In this document: positions 1-5,004 of the stretch, in pieces | How positions within the stretch are numbered: the first letter of the stretch is position 1 | Layout: the number at the start of each line of letters is the position of its first letter | DNA from: Alphaproteobacteria bacterium | GTDB taxonomy: Bacteria; Pseudomonadota; Alphaproteobacteria; Rhodospirillales; Rhodospirillaceae | Reading direction: 5' to 3' | DNA: 6,107 nt | Assembly: GCA_015228695.1 (NCBI GenBank) | Contig: JADGDA010000156.1 | Coordinates: 1-6,107, forward strand | Notes under the pieces: generated by a model | Seen by the model: only the letters and a program-made list of their open reading frames with translations | Databases searched by the model: none | Told to the model about the DNA's origin: nothing | Translations under genes and position numbers: made by a program

Positions 1-306
1 GGGCGCGTCCGAGACGGACCCGCAGACCATCGAGCCCCACCAGTGACCCTCGACCCCGACGTGGTAGAAGGCGACGGCGGCGCCCACGGCGAAAACGACG
101 GCGCAAAAACCGGTCAGGGCCCTGCCCCCCCGCGCCCGCGCCAGGACCACGGCCGACGCGAGGACGGCGACCACATAGGGCGCCCGCTCGATCTTGCACA
201 GAATGCAGGGGCGCAGGCCGAAGCCGAACTGAAGGAGCAGCGCCGCCGCCAGCGCCGCGATGCCGGTCAGGGCGATCAGCACCGGAGCCAAACGATCCGC
301 CGTCAT
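1..306 (-). CDS. dsbB: Disulfide bond formation protein DsbB, C-terminus missing (partial)
   Basis: DsbB is the inner-membrane quinone reductase that reoxidises DsbA, so it drives disulfide formation in the periplasm. The 102 visible residues start MTADRLAPVL and contain a hydrophobic helix at about 8-28. The first redox pair follows in LRPCILCKIER (Cys34 and Cys37, the CxxC motif). Two more hydrophobic stretches lie at about 44-56 and 65-80. The family motif YHVGVEGHWW (81-90) precedes Cys95, which would be the first cysteine of the second periplasmic pair. The second cysteine of that pair and the last helix lie beyond the left edge. The start ATG (306-304) overlaps the stop codon of the upstream gene by one base (TGATG). 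An AAGGTG ribosome site sits seven bases upstream. Co-transcription with the YqaA-like gene is likely. Family assignment is firm; truncation is only by the window. Confidence 0.93.
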   Translation of the reverse strand, partial: MTADRLAPVLIALTGIAALAAALLLQFGFGLRPCILCKIERAPYVVAVLASAVVLARARGGRALTGFCAVVFAVGAAVAFYHVGVEGHWWGSMVCGSVSDAP

Positions 307-884
307 CACAGCACCTTGAGAACGAGGAATCCGCCGATCAGCCCCACCAGGAACAGGGTCGTGACCAGGGTCAGGCGGCGCTCGATGAAGTCCCGGATGG
401 GCTCGCCGAACCAGCGGATCAGGCCCGCCACCAGAAAGAAGCGGATCGACCGCGAGACGATCGACGCCAGGATGAACGTGGTCAGATCGAGCTTGGTCAC
501 CCCTGCGGTGATGGTGATGAGCTTGAAGGGAATGGGCGTCATCCCCTTGAGCACCACGATCCAGGCCCCATAGTGGTTGAAGGTGTCGCGGAAGACGGCG
601 AACTGCGCCTCCAGACCGTAGAGGTCGATGACCCACCGCCCCACCGTCTCGAACAGGAAAAAACCGATCGCATAGCCCAGGAGCCCGCCCACCGCCGAGG
701 CCAGGGTGCACACCGCCGCGTACATCCAGGCGCGCCGCCGGTCCGCCAGACACATGGGAATGAGGAGAACATCGGGGGGGATCGGAAAGATCGAGCTTTC
801 GATGAACGACACCAGAGCCAGCCCCCAGCCCGCATGACGGTGCGCGGCGACCCTCATGGTCCAGTCGTAAACCCTTTGCAGCAT
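306..884 (-). CDS. YqaA-type DedA / SNARE-associated (VTT domain) membrane protein
   Basis: This is a 192-residue integral inner-membrane protein of the DedA superfamily, YqaA branch. DedA relatives are linked to lipid-carrier flipping and membrane homeostasis; the role of this branch is not well settled. The N-terminus MLQRVYDW is followed by the conserved FIESSIFPIPPDVLLIPM (27-44), a glycine-rich membrane stretch GGLLGYAIG (66-74), the re-entrant-loop motif KGMTPIPFK (113-121) with ITAGV, and helices at about 136-154 and 172-190. A GTG at 893 would add three residues. I prefer the ATG at 884 because the protein then begins as relatives do, and the purine-rich GGGGTGGGAG then serves as the ribosome site. 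It is the first gene of a minus-strand pair with dsbB, and both encode membrane proteins acting on the envelope. A weak promoter candidate lies just upstream at 911-939. Confidence 0.88.
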   Translation of the reverse strand: MLQRVYDWTMRVAAHRHAGWGLALVSFIESSIFPIPPDVLLIPMCLADRRRAWMYAAVCTLASAVGGLLGYAIGFFLFETVGRWVIDLYGLEAQFAVFRDTFNHYGAWIVVLKGMTPIPFKLITITAGVTKLDLTTFILASIVSRSIRFFLVAGLIRWFGEPIRDFIERRLTLVTTLFLVGLIGGFLVLKVL

Positions 885-910
885 GGCTCCCACCCCCCGG
901 GGACGGCCTT

Positions 911-939
911 CGTTTAGCAGCCGCCGGGCGCGGGCACAA
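911..939 (-). promoter_or_regulatory. Candidate sigma-70 promoter for the yqaA-dsbB pair
   Basis: Read on the minus strand, TTGTGC (939-934) and TAAACG (916-911) are separated by 17 bases. The -10 box ends 26 bases before the ATG at 884. Each box matches the consensus at only three of six positions, but the spacing and place are right in a short divergent region. This is inference from pattern alone. Confidence 0.3.
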
Positions 940-955
940 CACCCTTGGGCTCCGG

Positions 956-984
956 TTGCGCTTCCTGGGGCAACCTGTTAGGGT
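956..984 (+). promoter_or_regulatory. Candidate sigma-70 promoter for efp
   Basis: TTGCGC (956-961) and TAGGGT (979-984) are separated by 17 bases and lie about 40 bases before the efp ATG. The match is partial: TTG in the -35 box and the T-A---T frame in the -10 box. GC-rich alphaproteobacterial promoters are often this degenerate. No operator or riboswitch-like structure is evident in 885-1024. Confidence 0.35.
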
Positions 985-1024
985 CCGCGCGGCGTGGACA
1001 TCGAACAGCAGCGGAAACCTCCCC

Positions 1025-1591
1025 ATGAAGATACAAGCCAATCAGATCCGCCCCGGAATGATTCTGGAGCACCAGGGCCGTCAGTGGTCCGTGCTCAAAA
1101 TCCAGCTCATCCAGCCGGGCAAGGGGGGCGCGTTCATCCAGGTGGAAATGCGTGACTTCCGCACCGGCAACAAGACCAACGAGCGCTGGCGCACCGCGGA
1201 CACGGTCGAAAAGCTGCTGGTCGAGGAGCGGGACTGCCAGTACCTGTTCGCCGAGGGCGACCAGTTGACGTTCATGGAGGTCGAGACCTTCGACCAATTC
1301 ACCATTCACCGCGACGTGGTCGGCGAGCCGGCGGCGTTTCTCCAGGACGGCATGCCGGTGACGGTGGATTTCGTCGAGGGCGCCCCGGTGTCGGTGAACC
1401 TGCCTCCGACCGTGGTGATGGCGGTGGTGGAGGCCGACGCCGTGGTCAAAGGACAGACCGCCTCGTCGTCCTACAAGCCGGGATTGCTGGAAAACGGCCT
1501 GCGCGTGATGATTCCCCCGTTCGTCGAGGCCGGGACGCGCATCGTCGTCAACACCTCCGATTGCAGCTACGTGGAGCGGGCCAAGGACTGA
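1025..1591 (+). CDS. efp: Translation elongation factor P
   Basis: EF-P binds between the ribosomal P and E sites and relieves stalling at consecutive prolines. The 188-residue protein has the usual family length and three-domain layout: a KOW-like domain at about 1-62 and two OB-fold domains at about 66-125 and 130-186. The functional loop QPGKGGAF (30-37) presents Lys33, the position equivalent to the lysine modified by EpmA/EpmB in Escherichia coli. The family signature region VVKGQTASSSYKPGLLENG and the closing IPPFVEAGTRIVVNTSD are clear. The frame stays open upstream to 956, but the ATG at 1025 gives the canonical N-terminus MKIQANQIRPGM and has GGAAA seven bases upstream. The stop overlaps the next start (TGATG). 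No modification genes (epmA, epmB or earP) are in the window, so the modification state cannot be read here. The next operon encodes very proline-rich proteins, which are typical EF-P clients. Confidence 0.97.
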   Translation: MKIQANQIRPGMILEHQGRQWSVLKIQLIQPGKGGAFIQVEMRDFRTGNKTNERWRTADTVEKLLVEERDCQYLFAEGDQLTFMEVETFDQFTIHRDVVGEPAAFLQDGMPVTVDFVEGAPVSVNLPPTVVMAVVEADAVVKGQTASSSYKPGLLENGLRVMIPPFVEAGTRIVVNTSDCSYVERAKD

Positions 1592-2403
1592 TGGCCTATC
1601 TTTCCCCGCTTCAGACCGTCATCGTCGGCGCCGCCCGGAAGGCCGCCCGGGGGCTGGTGCGCGATTTCGGCGAGGTGGAGCAGCTCCAGGTCTCGCTCAA
1701 GGGCACCAACGATTTCGTGTCCGCCGCCGACATCAAATGCGAGCGGTCCCTGCACCGCGACCTGTCCAAGGCCCGTCCCGATTTCGGATTCCTTCTGGAG
1801 GAAGGGGGAACCGTCGAGGGCAAGGACAAGACGGCCCGCTGGATCATCGACCCGCTGGACGGAACCACCAACTTCCTGCACGGCATCCCCCATTTTTCCA
1901 TCTCCATCGCCCTGGAAAGGGACGGCGAGATCGTGGCGGGGGCGGTCTACGACCCCGTGGCCGATGAAATGTTCTATGCCGAGAAGGGACTGGGAGCATA
2001 CCTGAACGACCGCCGGATGCGGGTCTCGGCCCGGCGGCGGCTCGACGACACGGTGATCGCCACGGGCGTTCCCTACCTCGGCCGTCCGGGACATGCCCGG
2101 TTCCTGGCCCATGTCCAGGCGGTGATGGGAGCGACGGCGGGGGTGCGGCGCATGGGCTCGGCGGCGCTGGATCTGGCCTATGTCGCGGCCGGACGCTACG
2201 ACGGATACTGGGAAACCGGCCTCGCCCCCTGGGACGTGGCGGCCGGCGTCATCCTGGTGCGCGAGGCGGGGGGATACGTCACCGAGGTCGAAGGCGGAAA
2301 CGACGTGGTCGGGACCGGAAGCGTGCTGGCGACCAACGACCATATTCTCAAGCCCCTGGGCGACCTCCTGCGCGCGGCCGAGCCTTCCGAAACGCCTCCG
2401 TGA
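1591..2403 (+). CDS. suhB: Inositol monophosphatase family protein (SuhB type)
   Basis: This is a Mg2+-dependent phosphatase of the inositol monophosphatase family, 270 residues, cytoplasmic. The expected motifs are in order: KGTNDFVSAAD (37-47), the metal ligand pair in LLEEGG (Glu70/Glu71), motif A WIIDPLDGTTNFLHG (84-98) with Asp87 and Asp90, and motif B GLAPWDVAAG (210-219) with Asp215. All catalytic metal ligands are present, so it should be active. It probably hydrolyses inositol-1-phosphate or a related sugar or polyol phosphate. In E. coli SuhB also takes part in rRNA antitermination, and sequence alone cannot tell whether that applies here. The ATG shares one base with the efp stop, and AAGGA lies close upstream inside efp, so translation is probably coupled. 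Other members act as histidinol or fructose phosphatases, so substrate choice is uncertain although the family is not. Confidence 0.93.
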   Translation: MAYLSPLQTVIVGAARKAARGLVRDFGEVEQLQVSLKGTNDFVSAADIKCERSLHRDLSKARPDFGFLLEEGGTVEGKDKTARWIIDPLDGTTNFLHGIPHFSISIALERDGEIVAGAVYDPVADEMFYAEKGLGAYLNDRRMRVSARRRLDDTVIATGVPYLGRPGHARFLAHVQAVMGATAGVRRMGSAALDLAYVAAGRYDGYWETGLAPWDVAAGVILVREAGGYVTEVEGGNDVVGTGSVLATNDHILKPLGDLLRAAEPSETPP

Positions 2404-2456
2404 TCGCCCCGCAAAGCGGTTGTTCCGATAATCCGCATGGGGTATGGTGTTCTCTA

Positions 2457-2486
2457 TTGACATGATTTTCGCTTTTGGCATGGCAT
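2457..2486 (+). promoter_or_regulatory. Candidate promoter for the OmpA-MotA-MotB-like cluster
   Basis: An exact TTGACA hexamer (2457-2462) is followed after 18 bases by TGGCAT (2481-2486), a poor -10 match. The leader to the GTG start would be short. Two other -10-like hexamers lie upstream in the same gap: TATGGT at 2443-2448, with TTGTTC at 2420-2425 spaced 17, and GATAAT at 2427-2432. This AT-richer stretch is the only sizeable gap on the plus strand after efp. It is the natural place for a new transcript, but which boxes are used cannot be decided by eye. Confidence 0.4.
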
Positions 2487-2491
2487 CGACC

Positions 2492-2497
2492 AAGGAG
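2492..2497 (+). promoter_or_regulatory. Ribosome binding site deciding a GTG start
   Basis: AAGGAG sits eight bases before the GTG at 2506. It is the strongest Shine-Dalgarno match in the window. It fixes the non-ATG start of the proline-rich OmpA-like gene, which is supported by the signal peptide that follows. Confidence 0.75.
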
Positions 2498-2505
2498 TCG
2501 CCGGC

Positions 2506-3756
2506 GTGATCCACCTGTGCCGCTTTGGATGCGCCGCGAGGCGCGCCGTTTTCGTGCTCGCGTCCGTCTGCCTGGGTCTGGTGGGCGGGGCCGGGTCGTC
2601 TCCGGCCCAGGTTTACATCGGGAACCCGCTTCCCGGCGTCGTCGTCGATTTTTCGGTTCTGGACGAATTGGGGCCGCCGCCCGACCTGCCCCAGAACCTC
2701 ATCCCGGTCGTCCGCGCCGCAGAGCGGGAGCCGACCCCCCTGTCCCGGTCCCCGTTCCTGCAACAGCGGACCTCGGGCCGCGCCGTTCCGCTCCTGACCC
2801 GCCAGAAACCCGCGCGGGAGACCGCCCAGAAGCCCGCGTCCCCCAGGAAGCCCCTGGTGGCGCAAAGTGCTCCGGCCCGCGACGGGAAGAAAGCCGCCCC
2901 GGCGAAGGCCGCCCCGACCAGAACGGCGCAGACGCGGTTGAAGCCGCCGCCCGTCGAGGAACGGATGCCCGACCCCGTCGAGGCGGCGCCGGAAACGGTC
3001 GCGGGCGGACAGACGGAGCCGTCCATGCCCGAGCCTCTCGACGCCAAGGACCTCCTGGTCGGCTCCAAACAGAACAACAAGCCCGCCGCCGTTGCCGTCG
3101 CCACCCGCGCGGACACTCCGGAGCCGCCTCCGGCCCCCACGGTGCGGCCCATCCGCGAGACCCCGCCCGTTTCCGAGGCCCCCCGGCCCAGGCTTCCGGT
3201 CGTGAATTTCGCTTCGTCGGCCCCCCCGTCCGAGCCTCCGGCCGCGCCTCCTCCCCCCGTGACCGCCCCGGCCCCGGCCCTGGCGTCCCTGCCCGAGCCC
3301 ATCAAGGCGGTCCGCATGCCGGAGCCGCCGCCGCAGCGGCTGGCGTCCCTCACCCCGCCCGAGACGCCCCCCGAACCCGAAGCCCCCAGGCCCGCCGCCG
3401 GCAAGACGGACGCGCCCCCCCCGGCGGAGCGCGCTTCTCCCTCCGGGGACAGCCTGACCATTGGTTTCGCCGGTGGCGCCTCCAAGGTATCGGAAGACGC
3501 GAAAGCCGGACTGAAGGCCCTCGTCGGGCGTTTCGCGCATGAACAGGATACGAAAATCCACCTGCTCGCCTATGCGGCCGGGGACGATTCGAATCCCAGT
3601 TTAGCGCGGCGGCTGTCCCTGTCCCGGGCGCTCGAAGTGCGGGCCTTCCTCATCGAACAGGGCGTGCCGTCCTCGCGGGTCGAGGTCAAGGCGTTGGGCC
3701 ACAAGGTTCCCAGCGGCCCGCCGGACCGCGTCGACATCACGGTCTCCCAGAGGTGA
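2506..3756 (+). CDS. Exported proline-rich protein with degenerate OmpA-like C-terminal domain
   Basis: The 416-residue protein starts at GTG and has a signal peptide: positive N-terminus, hydrophobic core at about 14-28, and probable cleavage after SPA near residue 34. A conserved-looking segment follows, with VYIGNPLPGVVVDFSVLDEL at 36-55. Residues 57-315 are a low-complexity linker rich in Pro, Ala, Glu and Lys, probably unfolded and long enough to cross the periplasm. Residues 316-416 resemble an OmpA/MotB C-terminal domain, with ARRLSLSRALEVRAFLIEQGV (367-387) and SSRVEVKALG (389-398). The usual GHTD peptidoglycan-binding motif is replaced by AYAAGDD (355-361). Arg374 of the LSLSRA helix is kept, so wall binding is uncertain. 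The gene lies 63 bases upstream of the channel gene and is probably co-transcribed with it, which suggests an envelope partner of that motor. An exported periplasmic place is well supported; the exact role is unknown. Confidence 0.85.
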   Translation: MIHLCRFGCAARRAVFVLASVCLGLVGGAGSSPAQVYIGNPLPGVVVDFSVLDELGPPPDLPQNLIPVVRAAEREPTPLSRSPFLQQRTSGRAVPLLTRQKPARETAQKPASPRKPLVAQSAPARDGKKAAPAKAAPTRTAQTRLKPPPVEERMPDPVEAAPETVAGGQTEPSMPEPLDAKDLLVGSKQNNKPAAVAVATRADTPEPPPAPTVRPIRETPPVSEAPRPRLPVVNFASSAPPSEPPAAPPPPVTAPAPALASLPEPIKAVRMPEPPPQRLASLTPPETPPEPEAPRPAAGKTDAPPPAERASPSGDSLTIGFAGGASKVSEDAKAGLKALVGRFAHEQDTKIHLLAYAAGDDSNPSLARRLSLSRALEVRAFLIEQGVPSSRVEVKALGHKVPSGPPDRVDITVSQR

Positions 3757-3763
3757 CCCCCCC

Positions 3764-3768
3764 GGAGG
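3764..3768 (+). promoter_or_regulatory. Orphan Shine-Dalgarno in front of a 16-codon mini-ORF
   Basis: GGAGG occurs eight bases after the stop of the OmpA-like gene and more than 50 bases before the channel gene start, so it is too far away to serve that start. It lies two bases before an ATG that is followed at once by TGA (3771-3776), and four bases before the GTG of the mini-ORF at 3773. Confidence 0.5.
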
Positions 3769-3772
3769 CGAT

Positions 3773-3823
3773 GTGACAGACAGACTTGACGCCGTCGGCC
3801 GGTCCGGACTCCTTGCGTCATGA
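3773..3823 (+). CDS. Possible 16-codon coupling mini-cistron upstream of the channel gene
   Basis: GTG at 3773 opens a 16-codon frame, translated MTDRLDAVGRSGLLAS with GTG read as Met. Its TGA (3821-3823) overlaps the ATG of the channel gene at 3820 in an ATGA junction. It has its own GGAGG four bases upstream, slightly closer than ideal. The channel gene has no visible Shine-Dalgarno of its own, and its frame is closed upstream by a TGA at 3787-3789, so no longer start exists. The simplest reading is that ribosomes reach the channel gene by termination and re-initiation from this short frame. The peptide has no recognisable domain. A 51-base open frame may occur by chance in GC-rich DNA; the combination with the ribosome site and the exact overlap is what supports it. 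Confidence 0.35.
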   Translation: MTDRLDAVGRSGLLAS

Positions 3824-4977
3824 CCCTCCAGCATCGTTTTTTCTTTCGGATGGTCGTGTTCCTGGTTGCGGTGGGGGCGGTGGCGCTCGCGCTGTATCCG
3901 GCCCTGCATCGGGCCTTTCTCGTCAATCCGGCGTTGAACGGCCTGATCGTCGGGGTCATCCTGATCGGAATCGCCCTCGACATGCGGCAGGTGCTGATGC
4001 TGGCCCCGGAATCGCGGTGGGTCGAGGGATTCCGCAGGGGACAACCGTCGTCGGTCGAAAACGAGAGGCTGCGTCTCCTCGCCCCCATGGCCCGGGCGCT
4101 GAGCGAACAGCGGAACGGACGTGACCGGCTGTCCCTGTCGACGACGGCGACCCGTTCGCTTCTCGACAGCATCTCCTCGCGGCTGGAGGAATCCCGCGAC
4201 ATTTCGCGCTATTTCGTCGGGCTGTGCATCTTTCTCGGTCTTCTCGGAACCTTCTGGGGCCTGTTGGAAACCGTCTCCAGCATCGGCGAGGTGATCCAGG
4301 GACTGACCGTCAATGCCGACGACATGCCCGGACTGTTCAACAACCTCAAACACGGCCTGGATGCGCCGCTAAAGGGCATGAGCACGGCGTTTTCTTCGTC
4401 GCTGCTCGGGCTTTCGGGGTCGCTGGTTCTCGGTTTCCTCGATCTCCAGGCATCGCAGGCGCAGAACAATTTCTACAACGAGCTGGAGGATTGGCTGGCG
4501 GGTCAGACCCGGCTGGGAGCCGGCGGCCCGGTGAGCGACGGCGAGACGTCCATGCCGGCCTATATCCAGGCTCTCCTGGAACAGACCGCCGAGAGCCTGT
4601 CCGAACTCCAGAACACGCTGGCGCGCGGCGAGGAAAGCCGCGTCGCCACCAACACCCATATCCGCGCCTTCGCCGACAGGGTGTCGACCCTGACCGACCA
4701 GATGCGGGCCGAGCAGGCTCTTCTGCAAAAGATCGCGGAAAGCCAGATCGAGATGAAGCCGATTCTGGCGAGGCTGGCCGAAGCCGGCGCCCAGCCGGGC
4801 CTCGGCGGCGATGATGTCACCCGCATCCACATCCGCAACATCGATACCTCCCTGGCGCGTCTGGTGGAGGAAAGCACCCCCGGCAGGGAACGCGCCGTCA
4901 AGGAAATCCGCAGCGAGATCAAACTGTTGGCTCGTACCATCGCGGCGCTCGCCGAGGAAGGCGAAAGCCCCCCGTAG
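3820..4977 (+). CDS. MotA/TolQ/ExbB-type ion channel protein with long cytoplasmic tail
   Basis: This is a 385-residue inner-membrane protein of the MotA/TolQ/ExbB proton-channel superfamily. Helices lie at about 9-29, 37-54, 130-152 and 187-208. A cytoplasmic loop of about 75 residues sits between helices 2 and 3. The channel motif GLLGTFWGLLE (140-150) carries Thr144, and helix 4 carries GMSTAFSSSLLGLSG (186-200) with Thr189. These match the conserved pore threonines of ExbB/TolQ. Residues 209-385 form a charged, mostly helical cytoplasmic tail with coiled-coil-like stretches (about 245-320 and 335-380), which is absent from ExbB and TolQ. The protein should assemble as a ring around the membrane helices of the MotB-like protein encoded 27 bases downstream, using the proton-motive force. 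Flagellar MotA is less likely, because its torque-loop motifs are not recognisable and no flagellar gene is near. There is no Shine-Dalgarno at the ATG; see the mini-ORF at 3773. Confidence 0.87.
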   Translation: MTLQHRFFFRMVVFLVAVGAVALALYPALHRAFLVNPALNGLIVGVILIGIALDMRQVLMLAPESRWVEGFRRGQPSSVENERLRLLAPMARALSEQRNGRDRLSLSTTATRSLLDSISSRLEESRDISRYFVGLCIFLGLLGTFWGLLETVSSIGEVIQGLTVNADDMPGLFNNLKHGLDAPLKGMSTAFSSSLLGLSGSLVLGFLDLQASQAQNNFYNELEDWLAGQTRLGAGGPVSDGETSMPAYIQALLEQTAESLSELQNTLARGEESRVATNTHIRAFADRVSTLTDQMRAEQALLQKIAESQIEMKPILARLAEAGAQPGLGGDDVTRIHIRNIDTSLARLVEESTPGRERAVKEIRSEIKLLARTIAALAEEGESPP

Positions 4978-5004
4978 CGCCTCAACCGACAGGGTTCCGC
5001 GTCC

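Noticed and set aside
43..573. Plus-strand open frame of 176 codons
   Set aside because: It is antisense to dsbB and the YqaA-type gene, both with clear family motifs. Its product is low complexity without motifs.
956..1024. Longer EF-P with 23 extra N-terminal residues
   Set aside because: The frame is open, but the extra residues do not resemble EF-P, and they would overlap the likely promoter. The ATG at 1025 gives the normal family N-terminus and length.
2409..2436. Terminator or attenuator after suhB
   Set aside because: CCGC (2409-2412), GCGG (2416-2419) and CCGC (2433-2436) can pair in two ways, but the stems are only four base pairs and no run of T follows, so chance is the better explanation.
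2674..3450. Tandem DNA repeat in the proline-rich linker
   Set aside because: Short recurring pieces such as LASLPEP/LASLTPP and PEPPP are seen, but no regular repeat unit or conserved spacing. This is compositional bias and not a defined repeat.
2475..3542. Plus-strand open frame of 355 codons
   Set aside because: It is an out-of-frame Arg/Pro/Gly-rich shadow of the OmpA-like gene, which has the better ribosome site, a signal peptide and a recognisable C-terminal domain.
1567..3561. Minus-strand open frame of 664 codons
   Set aside because: It lies antisense to suhB and the OmpA-like gene, both clearly coding. Its product is Gly/Arg-rich low complexity with no domain; GC-rich third positions keep such frames open.
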